Translations under genes and position numbers: made by a program
Part shown: in pieces, positions 1 to 8,240 of the stretch
Numbering within the stretch: the stretch's first letter is position 1
How the letters are laid out: each line of letters opens with the position of its first letter
Assembly: GCF_006546735.2 (NCBI RefSeq)
Contig: NZ_VICD02000007.1
Span: forward strand, 1 to 64,000
Direction of reading: 5' to 3'
DNA length: 64,000 bases
DNA from: Marilutibacter maris
GTDB lineage: Bacteria; Pseudomonadota; Gammaproteobacteria; Xanthomonadales; Xanthomonadaceae
The notes under the pieces: model-generated
Seen by the model: the letters and a program-made list of their open reading frames with translations, nothing else
The model's database searches: none
What the model was told of the DNA's origin: nothing

Positions 1-741
1 GTCGAACCCGCGCCAGCGCGTCGGCGCCAGCCCCTCGTAGCGGGACAGCCCGGGCGCGGCGTCGGCCGCGATCAGCGCGGCCTCGATCACCAGGGTGCCG
101 CTGCCGCACATCGGATCCAGCAGCGCGCCACCGGCCGCCTGGACTTTCGGCCACTGTCCGCGCAGCAGCACCGCCGCGGCCAGGGTCTCCTTCAAGGGCG
201 CCTCGCCCTGCTGGCGACGCCAGCCGCGCCGGTGCAGCGGTCCGCCGCCCAGGTCGACCGACAGGATCGCGCGGCCCTTGCGCACGACCAGATTCAGGCG
301 CAGATCGGGCATCTCCAGATCGACGTCCGGACGCGTGCCGGTGGTATCGCGCATCGCGTCGACGACCGCGTCCTTGACCCGTTGGGCGGCGTAGCGCGCA
401 TGGGTGATCGCGGTGCCGGAAACGTGCGCATCGATCGCGATCGCGTGGCGCGGTTCCAGATGCGCAGCCCAGTCGATCGCGCGCGCGCCGGCGTACAGCG
501 CCGCCTCGTCCGGACATTCGAACTCGGTCAACGGCCACAGCACCCGGCTGGCCAGCCGCGACCACAGCACCGCCCGCTGGGCATCGGCCAGCGAACCCAC
601 GGCGTTGACGCCGGCAATGGTCGCCTTCGCCGACGCGCAGCCCAGCGCGAGCAGCTCGTCGGCGAGCAGGTATTCCAGGCCCTTGCCGCAACTGGCGAAG
701 AAGCGCTGGTCGGCGCCCATGTTCGCGATATCGGCGTTCAT
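1..741 (-). CDS. rlmL: 23S rRNA (guanine-N2) methyltransferase RlmL, partial
   Basis: This is the N-terminal 247 codons of an RlmL/YcbY-type methyltransferase, cut by the left window edge. The family makes m2G2445 in 23S rRNA and works on the nascent large subunit. The N-terminus reads [20 protein letters not shown], followed by a THUMP-like RNA-binding region (roughly residues 45-155). The SAM-binding motif DPMCGSGT starts near residue 208, just before the cut. The ATG at 741-739 overlaps the TGA of the upstream hydrolase gene (ATGA), so the two are translationally coupled. In full-length homologues a second methyltransferase domain follows; it is not visible here. Family identity is strong; only the missing half prevents a complete call. 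Confidence 0.9.
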   Translation of the reverse strand, partial: MNADIANMGADQRFFASCGKGLEYLLADELLALGCASAKATIAGVNAVGSLADAQRAVLWSRLASRVLWPLTEFECPDEAALYAGARAIDWAAHLEPRHAIAIDAHVSGTAITHARYAAQRVKDAVVDAMRDTTGTRPDVDLEMPDLRLNLVVRKGRAILSVDLGGGPLHRRGWRRQQGEAPLKETLAAAVLLRGQWPKVQAAGGALLDPMCGSGTLVIEAALIAADAAPGLSRYEGLAPTRWRGFD

Positions 742-1280
742 GCGCGGGCGGCTCCGTCCAGCGAACGCAACAGCGCGGCGAAGGCCTCGGCACTGGCCTC
801 GACGTGACCGGAAAGACGGTGGCTGTCGTCGACCAGCAGCAGGCGGGCATCGCGCGACTGCGCCCAGCCAACGACCTCCGCGGCCGGGATCAGCTCATCG
901 TGCCAGCCGTGGACGATCGAGGTCGGCACGGCGGCGCCATCCAGGCGCGGCGCCTCGCCCATCCGCACCGGCGGCGCCATCAGGAACAGGCCCACCACCG
1001 GGACCCGCAGCGACACCTGCCCGGATATCCACGCCCCCAGGCTGGAGCCGGCCAGCAACAGCGGCCCGCGCGCCGCGGCGGCATCCGCCAGCGCGAGCAG
1101 GCGCTGCAGCCGCGCCGGCACGTCGCCCAGCTCGCTGACCTCGCGGCGGGCATCCAGGTCGCTGTAGTCCGGTCGCTCGTGGCTCCAGCCCGACCGTTCG
1201 GCGACCTCGGCCAGGGCGGTGACCTTGGTCGCGTCGGGGCCGCTCTCGAAACCGTGGGAAAGAATGCAGTGCCCGCGCAT
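738..1280 (-). CDS. alpha/beta hydrolase (YqiA/YcfP-like), 180 aa
   Basis: This is a small cytosolic alpha/beta hydrolase. The protein starts [19 protein letters not shown], with the HGF oxyanion-hole strand. The nucleophile elbow is GSSLG at residues 78-82 (Ser80), and the likely triad is completed by Asp128 (in HGWHDELIP) and His154 (in DDSHRLSGH). The size and the missing lid fit the short esterase group that includes YqiA. The substrate is unknown. The stop overlaps the rlmL start by four bases and the MOSC gene ends 2 nt upstream, so all three look like one minus-strand operon. A longer reading frame runs upstream in the same phase but lies inside the MOSC gene, so the ATG at 1280 is preferred. 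Confidence 0.85.
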   Translation of the reverse strand: MRGHCILSHGFESGPDATKVTALAEVAERSGWSHERPDYSDLDARREVSELGDVPARLQRLLALADAAAARGPLLLAGSSLGAWISGQVSLRVPVVGLFLMAPPVRMGEAPRLDGAAVPTSIVHGWHDELIPAAEVVGWAQSRDARLLLVDDSHRLSGHVEASAEAFAALLRSLDGAARA

Positions 1281-1282
1281 GT

Positions 1283-1807
1283 TCAATCGTTCCCGCCACC
1301 GTCGGCGCTGGCCGGCAGCGCCTCCACCGTATCGCCGAGCCCGAACGCGCCGCCCTCGACGATCCGCGCGCACAAACCGCCCATGCCGCGCATCGCGTTG
1401 TAGCCGCCGGGACCGAGCGCGTCTTCCATCCGCGAGCACGGGTCGCAGGGGTCGGTGCCTTCCAGGACCACCCCACCGATGCGGAAGCGGCGCCCCTTCA
1501 GCGCGACCAGCGGAATGCCCGAGACCACCAGGTTGCGACGCAGCGTCATCGGCTCGACCACAAGGTGGCCGGCCAGCGCGGCGATCGCCGGCAGGTGCTC
1601 GGCCTGGATCAGGGTCACCCCGCGCTTGCCGCTGCCACCGCCATAGCGGTCGCCGGCCAGGCCGCCACCGGCGCAGGCCTCGACCCGGTCGACGACCTGC
1701 ATCGGCACGTCGCGGGCGGGACGCAGGCCGATCCATTCGACCCGCCCGGCGCGGGGCAGGTTGGCCATCAGTTTGCCGAGTGCGGAGTCGGCGGGGGGCT
1801 GGGACAT
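1283..1807 (-). CDS. MOSC domain-containing protein, 174 aa
   Basis: This is a stand-alone MOSC (molybdenum cofactor sulfurase C-terminal) domain protein. Visible family features are GGGLAGDRYGG near residue 50, the RRNLVVSGI strand at about 90-98, and EGTDPCDPC at 116-124 with two cysteines (C121, C124) in the position where MOSC proteins keep their conserved cysteine. MOSC proteins bind or transfer Moco-linked sulfur, and some (YiiM-like) reduce N-hydroxylated compounds; which applies here cannot be told. The ATG at 1807 is chosen because the domain begins about 20 residues later. It is the first gene of the minus-strand operon with the hydrolase and rlmL. Confidence 0.85.
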   Translation of the reverse strand: MSQPPADSALGKLMANLPRAGRVEWIGLRPARDVPMQVVDRVEACAGGGLAGDRYGGGSGKRGVTLIQAEHLPAIAALAGHLVVEPMTLRRNLVVSGIPLVALKGRRFRIGGVVLEGTDPCDPCSRMEDALGPGGYNAMRGMGGLCARIVEGGAFGLGDTVEALPASADGGGND

Positions 1808-1878
1808 GGCGGATTCCGGTAGGCGCGGCGGCGTGCCCGGGGCACGGCAAAGCCGGGAGCGGATGGTAGCATCCGGCC

Positions 1879-2445
1879 ATGCCGGCTCCCTCCATTGTTC
1901 ATGCGCCCCTGCCCTACCAGGACCGCCTGCAGGCACGCGACACCGCCACGATCGATCTGGTGGTGATCCATTGCACCGAGCTGCCCGATCTGGCGATCGC
2001 CCGCGAGTTCGGCGAGCGCATCCACTACCCCGGCAGCGGCACCGGCAACAGCGGGCATTTCTACGTCGACCGCGACGGCAGCGTGCAGCAATGGGTCGAC
2101 ATCGCCCGCATCGCCCACCACGTGCGCGGCTACAACGCCCGCTCGATCGGCATCGAGCTGGTCAACCGGGGACGCTGGCCGCACTGGCACGACGCCGCCC
2201 ACCAGGCGATGGACGAGCCCTACGGCGATGCCCAGATCGCGAGCCTGACCGGCCTGATCGGGCAATTGCGCATGCAACTGCCCTCGCTGCAACTGATCGC
2301 CGGCCACGAGGACCTGGACACCGACGAGATCGAGGCCCGCGACGATCCCTCGCTGCTCGTGCGCCGCAAGCGCGACCCCGGGCCGATGTTCCCGTGGGCG
2401 CGGGTGTTGGCCGCGCTGCCGCTGCGGCGCCTGCCGTCCCCCTGA
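1879..2445 (+). CDS. N-acetylmuramoyl-L-alanine amidase, AmpD-like, 188 aa
   Basis: This is an Amidase_2/AmpD-fold zinc amidase that cleaves the bond between N-acetylmuramic acid and L-Ala in peptidoglycan or anhydro-muropeptides. Visible motifs are VVIHCTE (His31), GHFYVDRDG around residue 60, RSIGIELVN at 88-96, AGHEDLD (His143) and KRDPGPMFPW (Asp166). The His-His-Asp set matches the zinc ligands of AmpD. No signal peptide is seen, so a cytosolic recycling role (AmpD) is more likely than secretion. A GC-rich hairpin lies directly after the stop. I leave the symbol blank because AmpD and other cytosolic paralogues cannot be separated by eye. Confidence 0.88.
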   Translation: MPAPSIVHAPLPYQDRLQARDTATIDLVVIHCTELPDLAIAREFGERIHYPGSGTGNSGHFYVDRDGSVQQWVDIARIAHHVRGYNARSIGIELVNRGRWPHWHDAAHQAMDEPYGDAQIASLTGLIGQLRMQLPSLQLIAGHEDLDTDEIEARDDPSLLVRRKRDPGPMFPWARVLAALPLRRLPSP

Positions 2446-2446
2446 G

Positions 2447-2472
2447 GCGGCCGGCCCCGCCGGGGCGGCCGC
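2447..2472 (+). terminator. GC-rich hairpin after the amidase gene
   Basis: GCGGCC, a bulged G, and GCCCC pair with GGGGC and GGCCGC across a 3-nt loop, 1 nt after the amidase stop. No T-run follows, so termination is uncertain. TATACT at 2473-2478, 28 nt before the tesB start, could be a -10 element. Confidence 0.45.
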
Positions 2473-2505
2473 TATACTGGCCCGCCCTGCCGTCGATGCC
2501 CGCGC

Positions 2506-3417
2506 ATGACTTCCGCCGCCCCCGAACCCGTCGTCCACGAGCTCGTCGAGCTGCTGTCGCTCGAACGCCTGGAGGACAACCTGTTCCGCGGCCAGAGCCG
2601 CGACATCGGCACCAAGTACGTGTTCGGCGGCCAGGTGCTGGGCCAGGCGCTGTCGGCCGCGCAGGCGACGATGAAGGAGCCGCGCGCGGCGCATTCGCTG
2701 CACGCCTACTTCCTCAAGGCCGGCGATATCGAGGCGCCGATCGTCTACCAGGTCGATCGCACCCGCGACGGCGGCAGTTTCTCGGTGCGCCGGGTCACCG
2801 CGATCCAGCACGGCCAACCGATCTTCTTCCTCGCAGCCTCGTTCCAGAAGGAGGAATCCGGCGCCGAGCACCAGTTGTCGATGCCCGAGGTGCCGATGCC
2901 CGAGGACATCGCCCCGGCACCGCCGGTGCCCGACGCGGTGATGGCCAAGCTGCCGACCAAGATCCAGCGCTGGCTGTCGCGCGGCGGCCCGTTCGAGTTC
3001 CGCCACGTGTATCCGCGCGACGAGCTCAATCCGCCCAAGCGTCCGCCGTTCCAGCAGGTCTGGTTCAAGCTCGCGGAGAGGGTTGGCGATGCGCCCGAAC
3101 TGCATCGCGCCCTGCTCGCCTACGCCTCCGACTTCCATCTGCTCGGTACCGCGACCTTCCCGCACGGCATCAGCTACTACCAGCCGAACGTGCAGATGGC
3201 CTCGCTCGACCACGCGCTGTGGTTCCACCGAGCGTTCCGCGCCGACGACTGGCTGCTGTATTCGATCGACAGCCCCAGCGCACAGGCCGGTCGCGGCCTG
3301 GCGCGCGGACAGATCTTCGACCGCGAGGGCCGGCTGGTGGCCAGCACCGCCCAGGAAGGTCTGATCCGGGTGGTCGCCGACGCCGACGCCGCGCGCCACG
3401 TTCCGGCCAAGGGCTGA
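2506..3417 (+). CDS. tesB: acyl-CoA thioesterase II (TesB), 303 aa
   Basis: This is a double-hotdog acyl-CoA thioesterase, hydrolysing medium- and long-chain acyl-CoA to free fatty acid and CoA in the cytosol. The family pattern is clear: DIGTKYVFGGQVLGQALSA near the N-terminus, HSLHAYFLKAGD around residue 65, the RDGGSFSVRRV block, and in the second hotdog LDHALWFHRAFRADDWLLY followed by GRGLARGQIFDREG and TAQEGLIR, which carry the catalytic Asp, Ser/Thr and Gln region. Length is close to E. coli TesB (286 aa). The ATG at 2506 gives the usual short leader before the first hotdog. The next gene follows after 7 nt. Confidence 0.93.
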   Translation: MTSAAPEPVVHELVELLSLERLEDNLFRGQSRDIGTKYVFGGQVLGQALSAAQATMKEPRAAHSLHAYFLKAGDIEAPIVYQVDRTRDGGSFSVRRVTAIQHGQPIFFLAASFQKEESGAEHQLSMPEVPMPEDIAPAPPVPDAVMAKLPTKIQRWLSRGGPFEFRHVYPRDELNPPKRPPFQQVWFKLAERVGDAPELHRALLAYASDFHLLGTATFPHGISYYQPNVQMASLDHALWFHRAFRADDWLLYSIDSPSAQAGRGLARGQIFDREGRLVASTAQEGLIRVVADADAARHVPAKG

Positions 3418-3424
3418 GGCCCGC

Positions 3425-4333
3425 ATGCGCCAGGTATTCAGCAGCCCGCGTCTGGAGAACGTCGAAGGCGTCGCCCGTCTGCTCGAGGACGCCTGCATCG
3501 AGGTGCGGATCACCGACGGCCGGTCCTATCGCGGCAACCGTCGCGGCACCTTCAGCTATCGCGACGCCGATGTGCCCAAGCCGGCGGTCTGGGTGGTCAA
3601 GTCCGACGACCAGGTCCGCGCCCGCGAGATCCTGCGCGAGGCCGGCCTGATCGATTCCACCCGCCATCGCGACAGCTTCGTCGCGACCTTCCGCGGCGAT
3701 GATGCGCAGGTCGCCCAGGCCGATGCGCGCCGACGCCGGGTCGTGCGGATCAAGTACGGCCTGCTGGCCGTGCTGCTGGTCTCCGCCGGGGTGATGACGG
3801 TATCGATGATCCGCAACCGGCCGCAGCCGCAGGCGGCGGCGGAAACGGAAGCGGCGGCGCCGGCGCCCGAGACCTCGCCGGACACGCCGCAAGCCCCCTC
3901 GCAGGCACTGGAACCGCCGTTCGACGGCAGCGCCCGAGCCACCCCGCCCGCGGTCGCCGAGGCGATCTTCGCCCGCGAACTGCCGCGGTCGCGCCTGGAC
4001 ATCGCCTGCCTGTCGATCGACGGCCGCGATGCGCCGGCGCCGATGATCGAGTCGCTGCAGGCGGCGCTGCCGGCCGGCAGTGCGCTGCGACTGGTTTCCG
4101 CCTCCGCCTGCGTGCGCAATGCCGAGGAAACCGAGGGCAGCACCCATGCCGCCAGCGGCCAGCCGGCACTGATCGTCGACGTCAGCTACTTCCGCCCTTC
4201 CGCCGCCGATGCCGGCGTCGCCGACTTCAGCGCCTATCACCACCGGATGTTCGCCAACTACCGCACCCTGGAAGTGCGCCGGATCGACGACCGCTGGCAG
4301 GTGACCGCGGTGCCGCGCGACGTCGCGATCTGA
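3425..4333 (+). CDS. DUF2007-type N-terminus with membrane anchor, 302 aa
   Basis: The first about 80 residues (MRQVFSSPRLENVEGVARLL to DDQVRAREILREAGL) resemble the DUF2007 'putative signal transducing protein' domain found in Xanthomonadaceae pathogenicity-like proteins. A single membrane helix follows at about residues 111-128 (YGLLAVLLVSAGVMTVSMI). A low-complexity Ala/Pro/Glu linker then leads to a C-terminal domain of about 130 residues (from about 175), probably periplasmic. Function is unknown. It begins 7 nt after tesB and may be co-transcribed. The family assignment of the N-terminal part is moderate; I recognise nothing in the C-terminal domain. Confidence 0.7.
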   Translation: MRQVFSSPRLENVEGVARLLEDACIEVRITDGRSYRGNRRGTFSYRDADVPKPAVWVVKSDDQVRAREILREAGLIDSTRHRDSFVATFRGDDAQVAQADARRRRVVRIKYGLLAVLLVSAGVMTVSMIRNRPQPQAAAETEAAAPAPETSPDTPQAPSQALEPPFDGSARATPPAVAEAIFARELPRSRLDIACLSIDGRDAPAPMIESLQAALPAGSALRLVSASACVRNAEETEGSTHAASGQPALIVDVSYFRPSAADAGVADFSAYHHRMFANYRTLEVRRIDDRWQVTAVPRDVAI

Positions 4334-4441
4334 TCCATTGCCGCGGGGGTGCGACCGGGGCCGGCGTCGCCGGCGGTCACATTCGCCGCGCCGGCCCGTC
4401 CTGGTTGCGACCGTGCATGCCGCACGCCCCACGAGCCCGCC

Positions 4442-5674
4442 ATGAGCGCCCATCCGGCCCTCTACTCCGACGCCCCGATCGACCGCCTGATCGCAACCCA
4501 CCTGCCCGCCGCGCGCCGCGGCGACCGCGACGCCTACGCACGGATCGTCGTCGCCTGCCAGAGCCCGGTCACCGCGATCGCCCTGGCGATCGTGCGCGAT
4601 GTGCCCACCAGCGAGGACATCGCCCAGGAGGCGTTCCTGAAGGCCTGGCAGGGCCTGGACACACTGAAGAACCACGCCAGCTTCCTGCCCTGGCTGCGCC
4701 AGATCACCCGCAATCTCGCCCGCGACTACCTGCGCGCGGCACGACACCGGCCGATGACCGGCGAAGGCGCCGAGGTGGCGATCAACATCGCCGCCGACCC
4801 GTCGCCCTCGCCCGCCCAACGGATGCTGCAGACCGAGGAAGAGCGGGCCGCCGCCGACATCATCTCGGCGCTGCCGGAAGACAGCCGCGAAACCCTGCTG
4901 CTGTACTACCGCGAAGGTCAGCGCTCGAAGCAGGTCGCCGCCCTGCTCGGCCTGAGCGACGCCGCCGTGCGCAAGCGCCTGTCGCGGGCGCGGGCACAGG
5001 TGCGCGAACAGATGCTGGCGCGGTTCGGCGAGTTCGCCCGCAGCAGCGCGCCCGGCGCGGCCTTCACCGCCACCGTGATCGGCGGACTGGCACTGGCCTC
5101 GCCGGCGGTCAGCGCGGCCGCTGCGATCGGTTCCGGCCTGCTCGGCGGAGGTGTCGGCAAGCTGGGCAGCGGCGCCGTGGTCGGCTCGGGCATGTCCGGG
5201 GGCGTTGCCGGAGGATCGCTGGCAATGACGTTGAAGACCCTGTTCCACGGCGCGTCGGCGAGCGGCGCCTTCATTGGCGGCGCGATCGGCGGCCTCGCCG
5301 GCTGGGCGTTCACCCTGTGGTACATGCTGCGCTTCGCGCGCAACACCGACGACCGCCGCCGCATCCACCGCTTCTTCTGGATGCATACCAGCACCGCCGC
5401 GGTGTGGGCGGTCGCCATGATGCTGACCAGCCAGTCGGCGCGCGGCTGGGCGCCGCTGAGCGCGGTCACGCTGGCGGGGCTGGCGGTGATCAACTATCAG
5501 TGGCTGGTACCGATGCAGCGGTTGATGGCACCGATGCTGCAGGATCCGGCCAACCGCCGCCTGCTCCGCTGGTATCCGTACATGCTGGGCCGGAAGGCGA
5601 TGGCCGTCGCCAGTCTGATCGCCATCGCGGGAATGGCCTGGGCGATATGTAGAAGCGGTGGCTTCAACGCTTGA
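4442..5674 (+). CDS. ECF-type RNA polymerase sigma factor with membrane tail, 410 aa
   Basis: Residues about 10-100 form sigma region 2 (DVPTSEDIAQEAFLKAWQG is the core-binding and -10 helix) and about 135-190 form region 4 (ALPEDSRETLLLYYREGQ, then the helix-turn-helix KQVAALLGLSDAAVRKRLSRAR). The C-terminal half, from about residue 200, is glycine/alanine-rich with several hydrophobic segments (around 215-245, 275-300, 315-345, 370-405), so the protein probably sits in the inner membrane. No separate anti-sigma gene is adjacent, so the membrane part may do that job in cis; this is inference. The ATG at 4442 is chosen over an in-frame upstream start at 4349 because sigma region 2 begins just after it. 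Confidence 0.82.
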   Translation: MSAHPALYSDAPIDRLIATHLPAARRGDRDAYARIVVACQSPVTAIALAIVRDVPTSEDIAQEAFLKAWQGLDTLKNHASFLPWLRQITRNLARDYLRAARHRPMTGEGAEVAINIAADPSPSPAQRMLQTEEERAAADIISALPEDSRETLLLYYREGQRSKQVAALLGLSDAAVRKRLSRARAQVREQMLARFGEFARSSAPGAAFTATVIGGLALASPAVSAAAAIGSGLLGGGVGKLGSGAVVGSGMSGGVAGGSLAMTLKTLFHGASASGAFIGGAIGGLAGWAFTLWYMLRFARNTDDRRRIHRFFWMHTSTAAVWAVAMMLTSQSARGWAPLSAVTLAGLAVINYQWLVPMQRLMAPMLQDPANRRLLRWYPYMLGRKAMAVASLIAIAGMAWAICRSGGFNA

Positions 5675-5910
5675 ACCATCGCGTCGTCGCACGGGATCGG
5701 CGATGTCGATGATGCGGAGTTGACGACGCCTTCACGACGCAGCGGCGACTCTGCGGGAATCTGGGGGGTGCGATCGTGCATCGAGGCCGGTCCGGACGAC
5801 GGCAAACTGCGCTATTGATCACATATCCACCTGTTGGTCGCAGCACCTGCGGCCGACAGTGTCGATACTGGGCTGTCTATTCAGCGCCAACCTAACAGGG
5901 GAGCACCACC

Positions 5911-6414
5911 ATGGGTTTTTTTGACAGGCTGTTCGGCAAGAAGGAGTCCCAGCCGGCGCCCGTAGCGACGCATCATGCCGGGACGCCACGCGGCATCAGC
6001 TACGACCCGACGCTGATCGAGCGGCTCAAGGGTGATCACGAAGAACTCGTCGCGCTCTACCAGCGCATCGGCACCCTGCTGGAAGCCGGCCAGTTCGGCG
6101 ATATCCGCAGCGAGCTGGTCAACTTCAAGACCCGCTTCGAGGCCCACATCCTGACCGAGAACGTGCGGTTCTACGTGTACCTGGAACAGAACCTCCCGGA
6201 CGCGCACGACATGGACCTGATGCGCGACTTCCGCCGCGAGATGAACACCATCGCGCGCGGCGTCGTCGACTTCGTCAAGAAGTACCAGTTCGCCGCGTTC
6301 GACGCGACGGTCCGGGAACAGTTCGTCGCCGACTACGGCGCGGTCGGCGCCCTGCTCGCCCAGCGCATCGAGCGCGAGGAGAGCAACCTGTACCCGCTCT
6401 ACCAGTCGGCCTGA
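5911..6414 (+). CDS. hemerythrin/HHE domain protein, 167 aa
   Basis: This is a helical cation-binding HHE/hemerythrin-type protein, probably cytosolic. The protein starts MGFFDRLFGKKES, then has KGDHEELVALY near residue 40, FEAHILTENVRFYVYLEQ at about 73-90, and a C-terminal helix ending REESNLYPLYQ. The His and Glu spacing fits a non-haem di-iron site, used in this family for O2/NO sensing or iron handling. The start has a good ribosome site (AGGGGAG, 12 nt upstream). It stands alone: a 236-nt gap precedes it and a strong intrinsic terminator follows. Confidence 0.82.
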   Translation: MGFFDRLFGKKESQPAPVATHHAGTPRGISYDPTLIERLKGDHEELVALYQRIGTLLEAGQFGDIRSELVNFKTRFEAHILTENVRFYVYLEQNLPDAHDMDLMRDFRREMNTIARGVVDFVKKYQFAAFDATVREQFVADYGAVGALLAQRIEREESNLYPLYQSA

Positions 6415-6452
6415 TCCGGGCACGGCCGCCGCGACCGCGGCACCATCATGAC

Positions 6453-6490
6453 GACGCCGGCCGGGCACGATGCCCGGCCGGCGTCTTTTT
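6453..6490 (+). terminator. strong rho-independent terminator
   Basis: A perfect 15-bp stem (GACGCCGGCCGGGCA / TGCCCGGCCGGCGTC) with a 3-nt loop is followed by five T. It ends the hemerythrin transcript; the stem could also act on the convergent EF-hand gene. Confidence 0.9.
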
Positions 6491-6532
6491 ATGTTCCGGC
6501 GCCGCCTCCGCGGCCGGCGCCGGGCCCGGGCC

Positions 6533-7207
6533 TCAACGCTTCGGGTGCAACTCTTCGCGGCTCAGGTAGCCGTCGCGGTTCTCGTCCATGAAGGCGAAAG
6601 CCTTGGCCATGCGCGGCATGCCGGCCTCGACTTCGGAACGGCTCAGGCGACCATCGCCATTGCTGTCGATCTCCTTGAACCTGGCCTCGCGACGCTCGGC
6701 GGCCTTGGCCGTGCGCTCGGCGCGCTTGCGTTCGTGGTGGGTGCGCAACTCGCTGCGGACGATGTAACCGTCGCGGTTGCCGTCGATGTCGTCGAAATGC
6801 TCGGCCAATCGCGGCATGTCGGCGGCCTCGGCCTTGCTGATGCGGCCGTCCTGGTTGCTGTCGAGCGCGACGATGCGCTGCATGCCGCCGTGTCCGCCAC
6901 GGCCGCCGCGACCGCGGTGGTGGCCACGGCGCGCCGGCCGCTCGCCGGCGTCGATGCGACCGTCGCCGTTGCGGTCGAGCTTGTCGAAGTGCTCGGCCAG
7001 ACGCGGCGCGGCGGCCGCCTCGCTGCGGTCGATCGCGCCATCGCCGTTGGTATCGAGCCGGGCCATGCGCTGCTGCGGGCCGCGCCAGCCGGCCACGATG
7101 TCGTCCTCGGCGCCCGCGGCGAATGCGGTGCCGGCGATGGCGACCAGGGTGGCGACGGCCAGGGTCGCGACCACGGGGATGGAACGGACGTGCTTGTAAG
7201 ATTTCAT
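6533..7207 (-). CDS. exported EF-hand protein with six calcium loops, 224 aa
   Basis: The N-terminus is a signal peptide (MKSYKHVRSIPVVATLAVAT, cleavage likely after AFA near residue 31). The rest carries six EF-hand loops in three pairs: DTNGDGAIDRSE, DRNGDGRIDAGE, DSNQDGRISKAE, DGNRDGYIVRSE, DSNGDGRLSRSE and DENRDGYLSREE, each with Asp/Asn at positions 1, 3 and 5 and Glu at 12. A His/Gly-rich linker (HHRGRGGRGGHG) lies between loops 2 and 3, and a basic, charged linker between 4 and 5. It should bind calcium in the periplasm; the partner is unknown. GGAG lies 6 nt before the chosen ATG; an upstream in-frame ATG at 7264 would spoil the signal peptide. Confidence 0.85.
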   Translation of the reverse strand: MKSYKHVRSIPVVATLAVATLVAIAGTAFAAGAEDDIVAGWRGPQQRMARLDTNGDGAIDRSEAAAAPRLAEHFDKLDRNGDGRIDAGERPARRGHHRGRGGRGGHGGMQRIVALDSNQDGRISKAEAADMPRLAEHFDDIDGNRDGYIVRSELRTHHERKRAERTAKAAERREARFKEIDSNGDGRLSRSEVEAGMPRMAKAFAFMDENRDGYLSREELHPKR

Positions 7208-7415
7208 CGGGTGATCTCCGGTTCTCGGCGCGTCGGATGAGGGCGTATTCGGACTGCACTGCATGCGCCGTTGTCCCCATCAACGTCCGCGCACCGTTTG
7301 CGTTGACAACGAGGATTCGATGGCGCGCCGGAACGATTCAGGCAGATTCAGGCAATGGACAGCGGACGACCGCCCGATCCGCACCAACGGCCCCCGCAGG
7401 CCCTAGACTGAGCCC

Positions 7416-8240
7416 ATGGGCAAGACACCCGCCCCCGACGACAACGACCTGCGCCTGTTCCACACCGGCGAGCATGCCTGCGGCTACTGGCCCGAGCGCG
7501 CCGCGCGCGACCTGGTGCTCGATCCGCGCGACCCGCGCCTGGCGCAACGCTATCCGCTGGCGCTGGAATGGGGCTTCCGCCGCTCCGGCGACATCGTCTA
7601 CCGGCCGCACTGCCACGGCTGCCGCGCCTGCGTGGCGGTACGCATCCCGGTCGACCGCTTCCGGCCAAGCCGCAGCCAGCGCCGCTGCCTGAAGCACAAC
7701 CGCGACATCGAGATGCGGATCTGCCAGCCGGTGCGCACCGACGAGCAACTGGCGCTGTACCGGCGCTACCTGGCCGCGCGCCACGCCGGCGGCGGCATGG
7801 ACGGACACGGCGCGGTCGAGTTCGACCAGTTCCTGGTCGGCAGCTGGAGCGATGGCCGCTTCATGGAACTGCGCGAGGCCGGCCCGCCGCGTCCGGGCCG
7901 ACTGCTCGCGGTCGCGGTCACCGATGTCACCGAAAATGCGCTGTCGGCGGTGTATACCTTCTTCGACCCCGACTTCACGCAACGCGGCCTCGGCACGCTG
8001 GCGATCCTCAGGCAGATCGAGTGGGCCCGCCGCGAGCGCCGCAGGCACCTCTACCTCGGCTATTGGATCGCCGGCCACGCCAAGATGGACTACAAGCGCC
8101 GGTTCCATCCGCTGGAAAGCTTCGACGGACGCGGCTGGCACGCCTTCGAGGAAGCCGACGGCGCACCTAACAAGCGGCTCGACGACGGCACCGCGCCGGT
8201 CGGCGGCACTCCCAACGACAACGACTCCGGCACCGCATGA
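7416..8240 (+). CDS. bpt: aspartate/glutamate leucyltransferase (Bpt/ATE family), 274 aa
   Basis: This is a tRNA-protein transferase of the N-end rule pathway: it adds an amino acid (Leu in bacterial Bpt) from aminoacyl-tRNA to proteins with N-terminal Asp or Glu, marking them for ClpS/ClpAP. Key signatures are [15 protein letters not shown] near residue 20, [17 protein letters not shown] at about 63-79 with the conserved cysteines, SQRRCLKHN at 88-96, [16 protein letters not shown] near 182, and [19 protein letters not shown] close to the C-terminus. Length fits the bacterial family (about 240-280 aa). The last about 25 residues are a low-complexity tail. The stop overlaps the next start (ATGA at 8237-8240). 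Confidence 0.92.
   Translation: MGKTPAPDDNDLRLFHTGEHACGYWPERAARDLVLDPRDPRLAQRYPLALEWGFRRSGDIVYRPHCHGCRACVAVRIPVDRFRPSRSQRRCLKHNRDIEMRICQPVRTDEQLALYRRYLAARHAGGGMDGHGAVEFDQFLVGSWSDGRFMELREAGPPRPGRLLAVAVTDVTENALSAVYTFFDPDFTQRGLGTLAILRQIEWARRERRRHLYLGYWIAGHAKMDYKRRFHPLESFDGRGWHAFEEADGAPNKRLDDGTAPVGGTPNDNDSGTA

Noticed and set aside
3170-5692. 840-codon minus-strand open frame across tesB, DUF2007 and sigma genes
   Set aside because: It crosses three well-supported plus-strand genes and has no family features.
5814-5828. FNR box upstream of the hemerythrin gene
   Set aside because: TTGATCACATATCC keeps only one half-site; spacing and the second half do not match.
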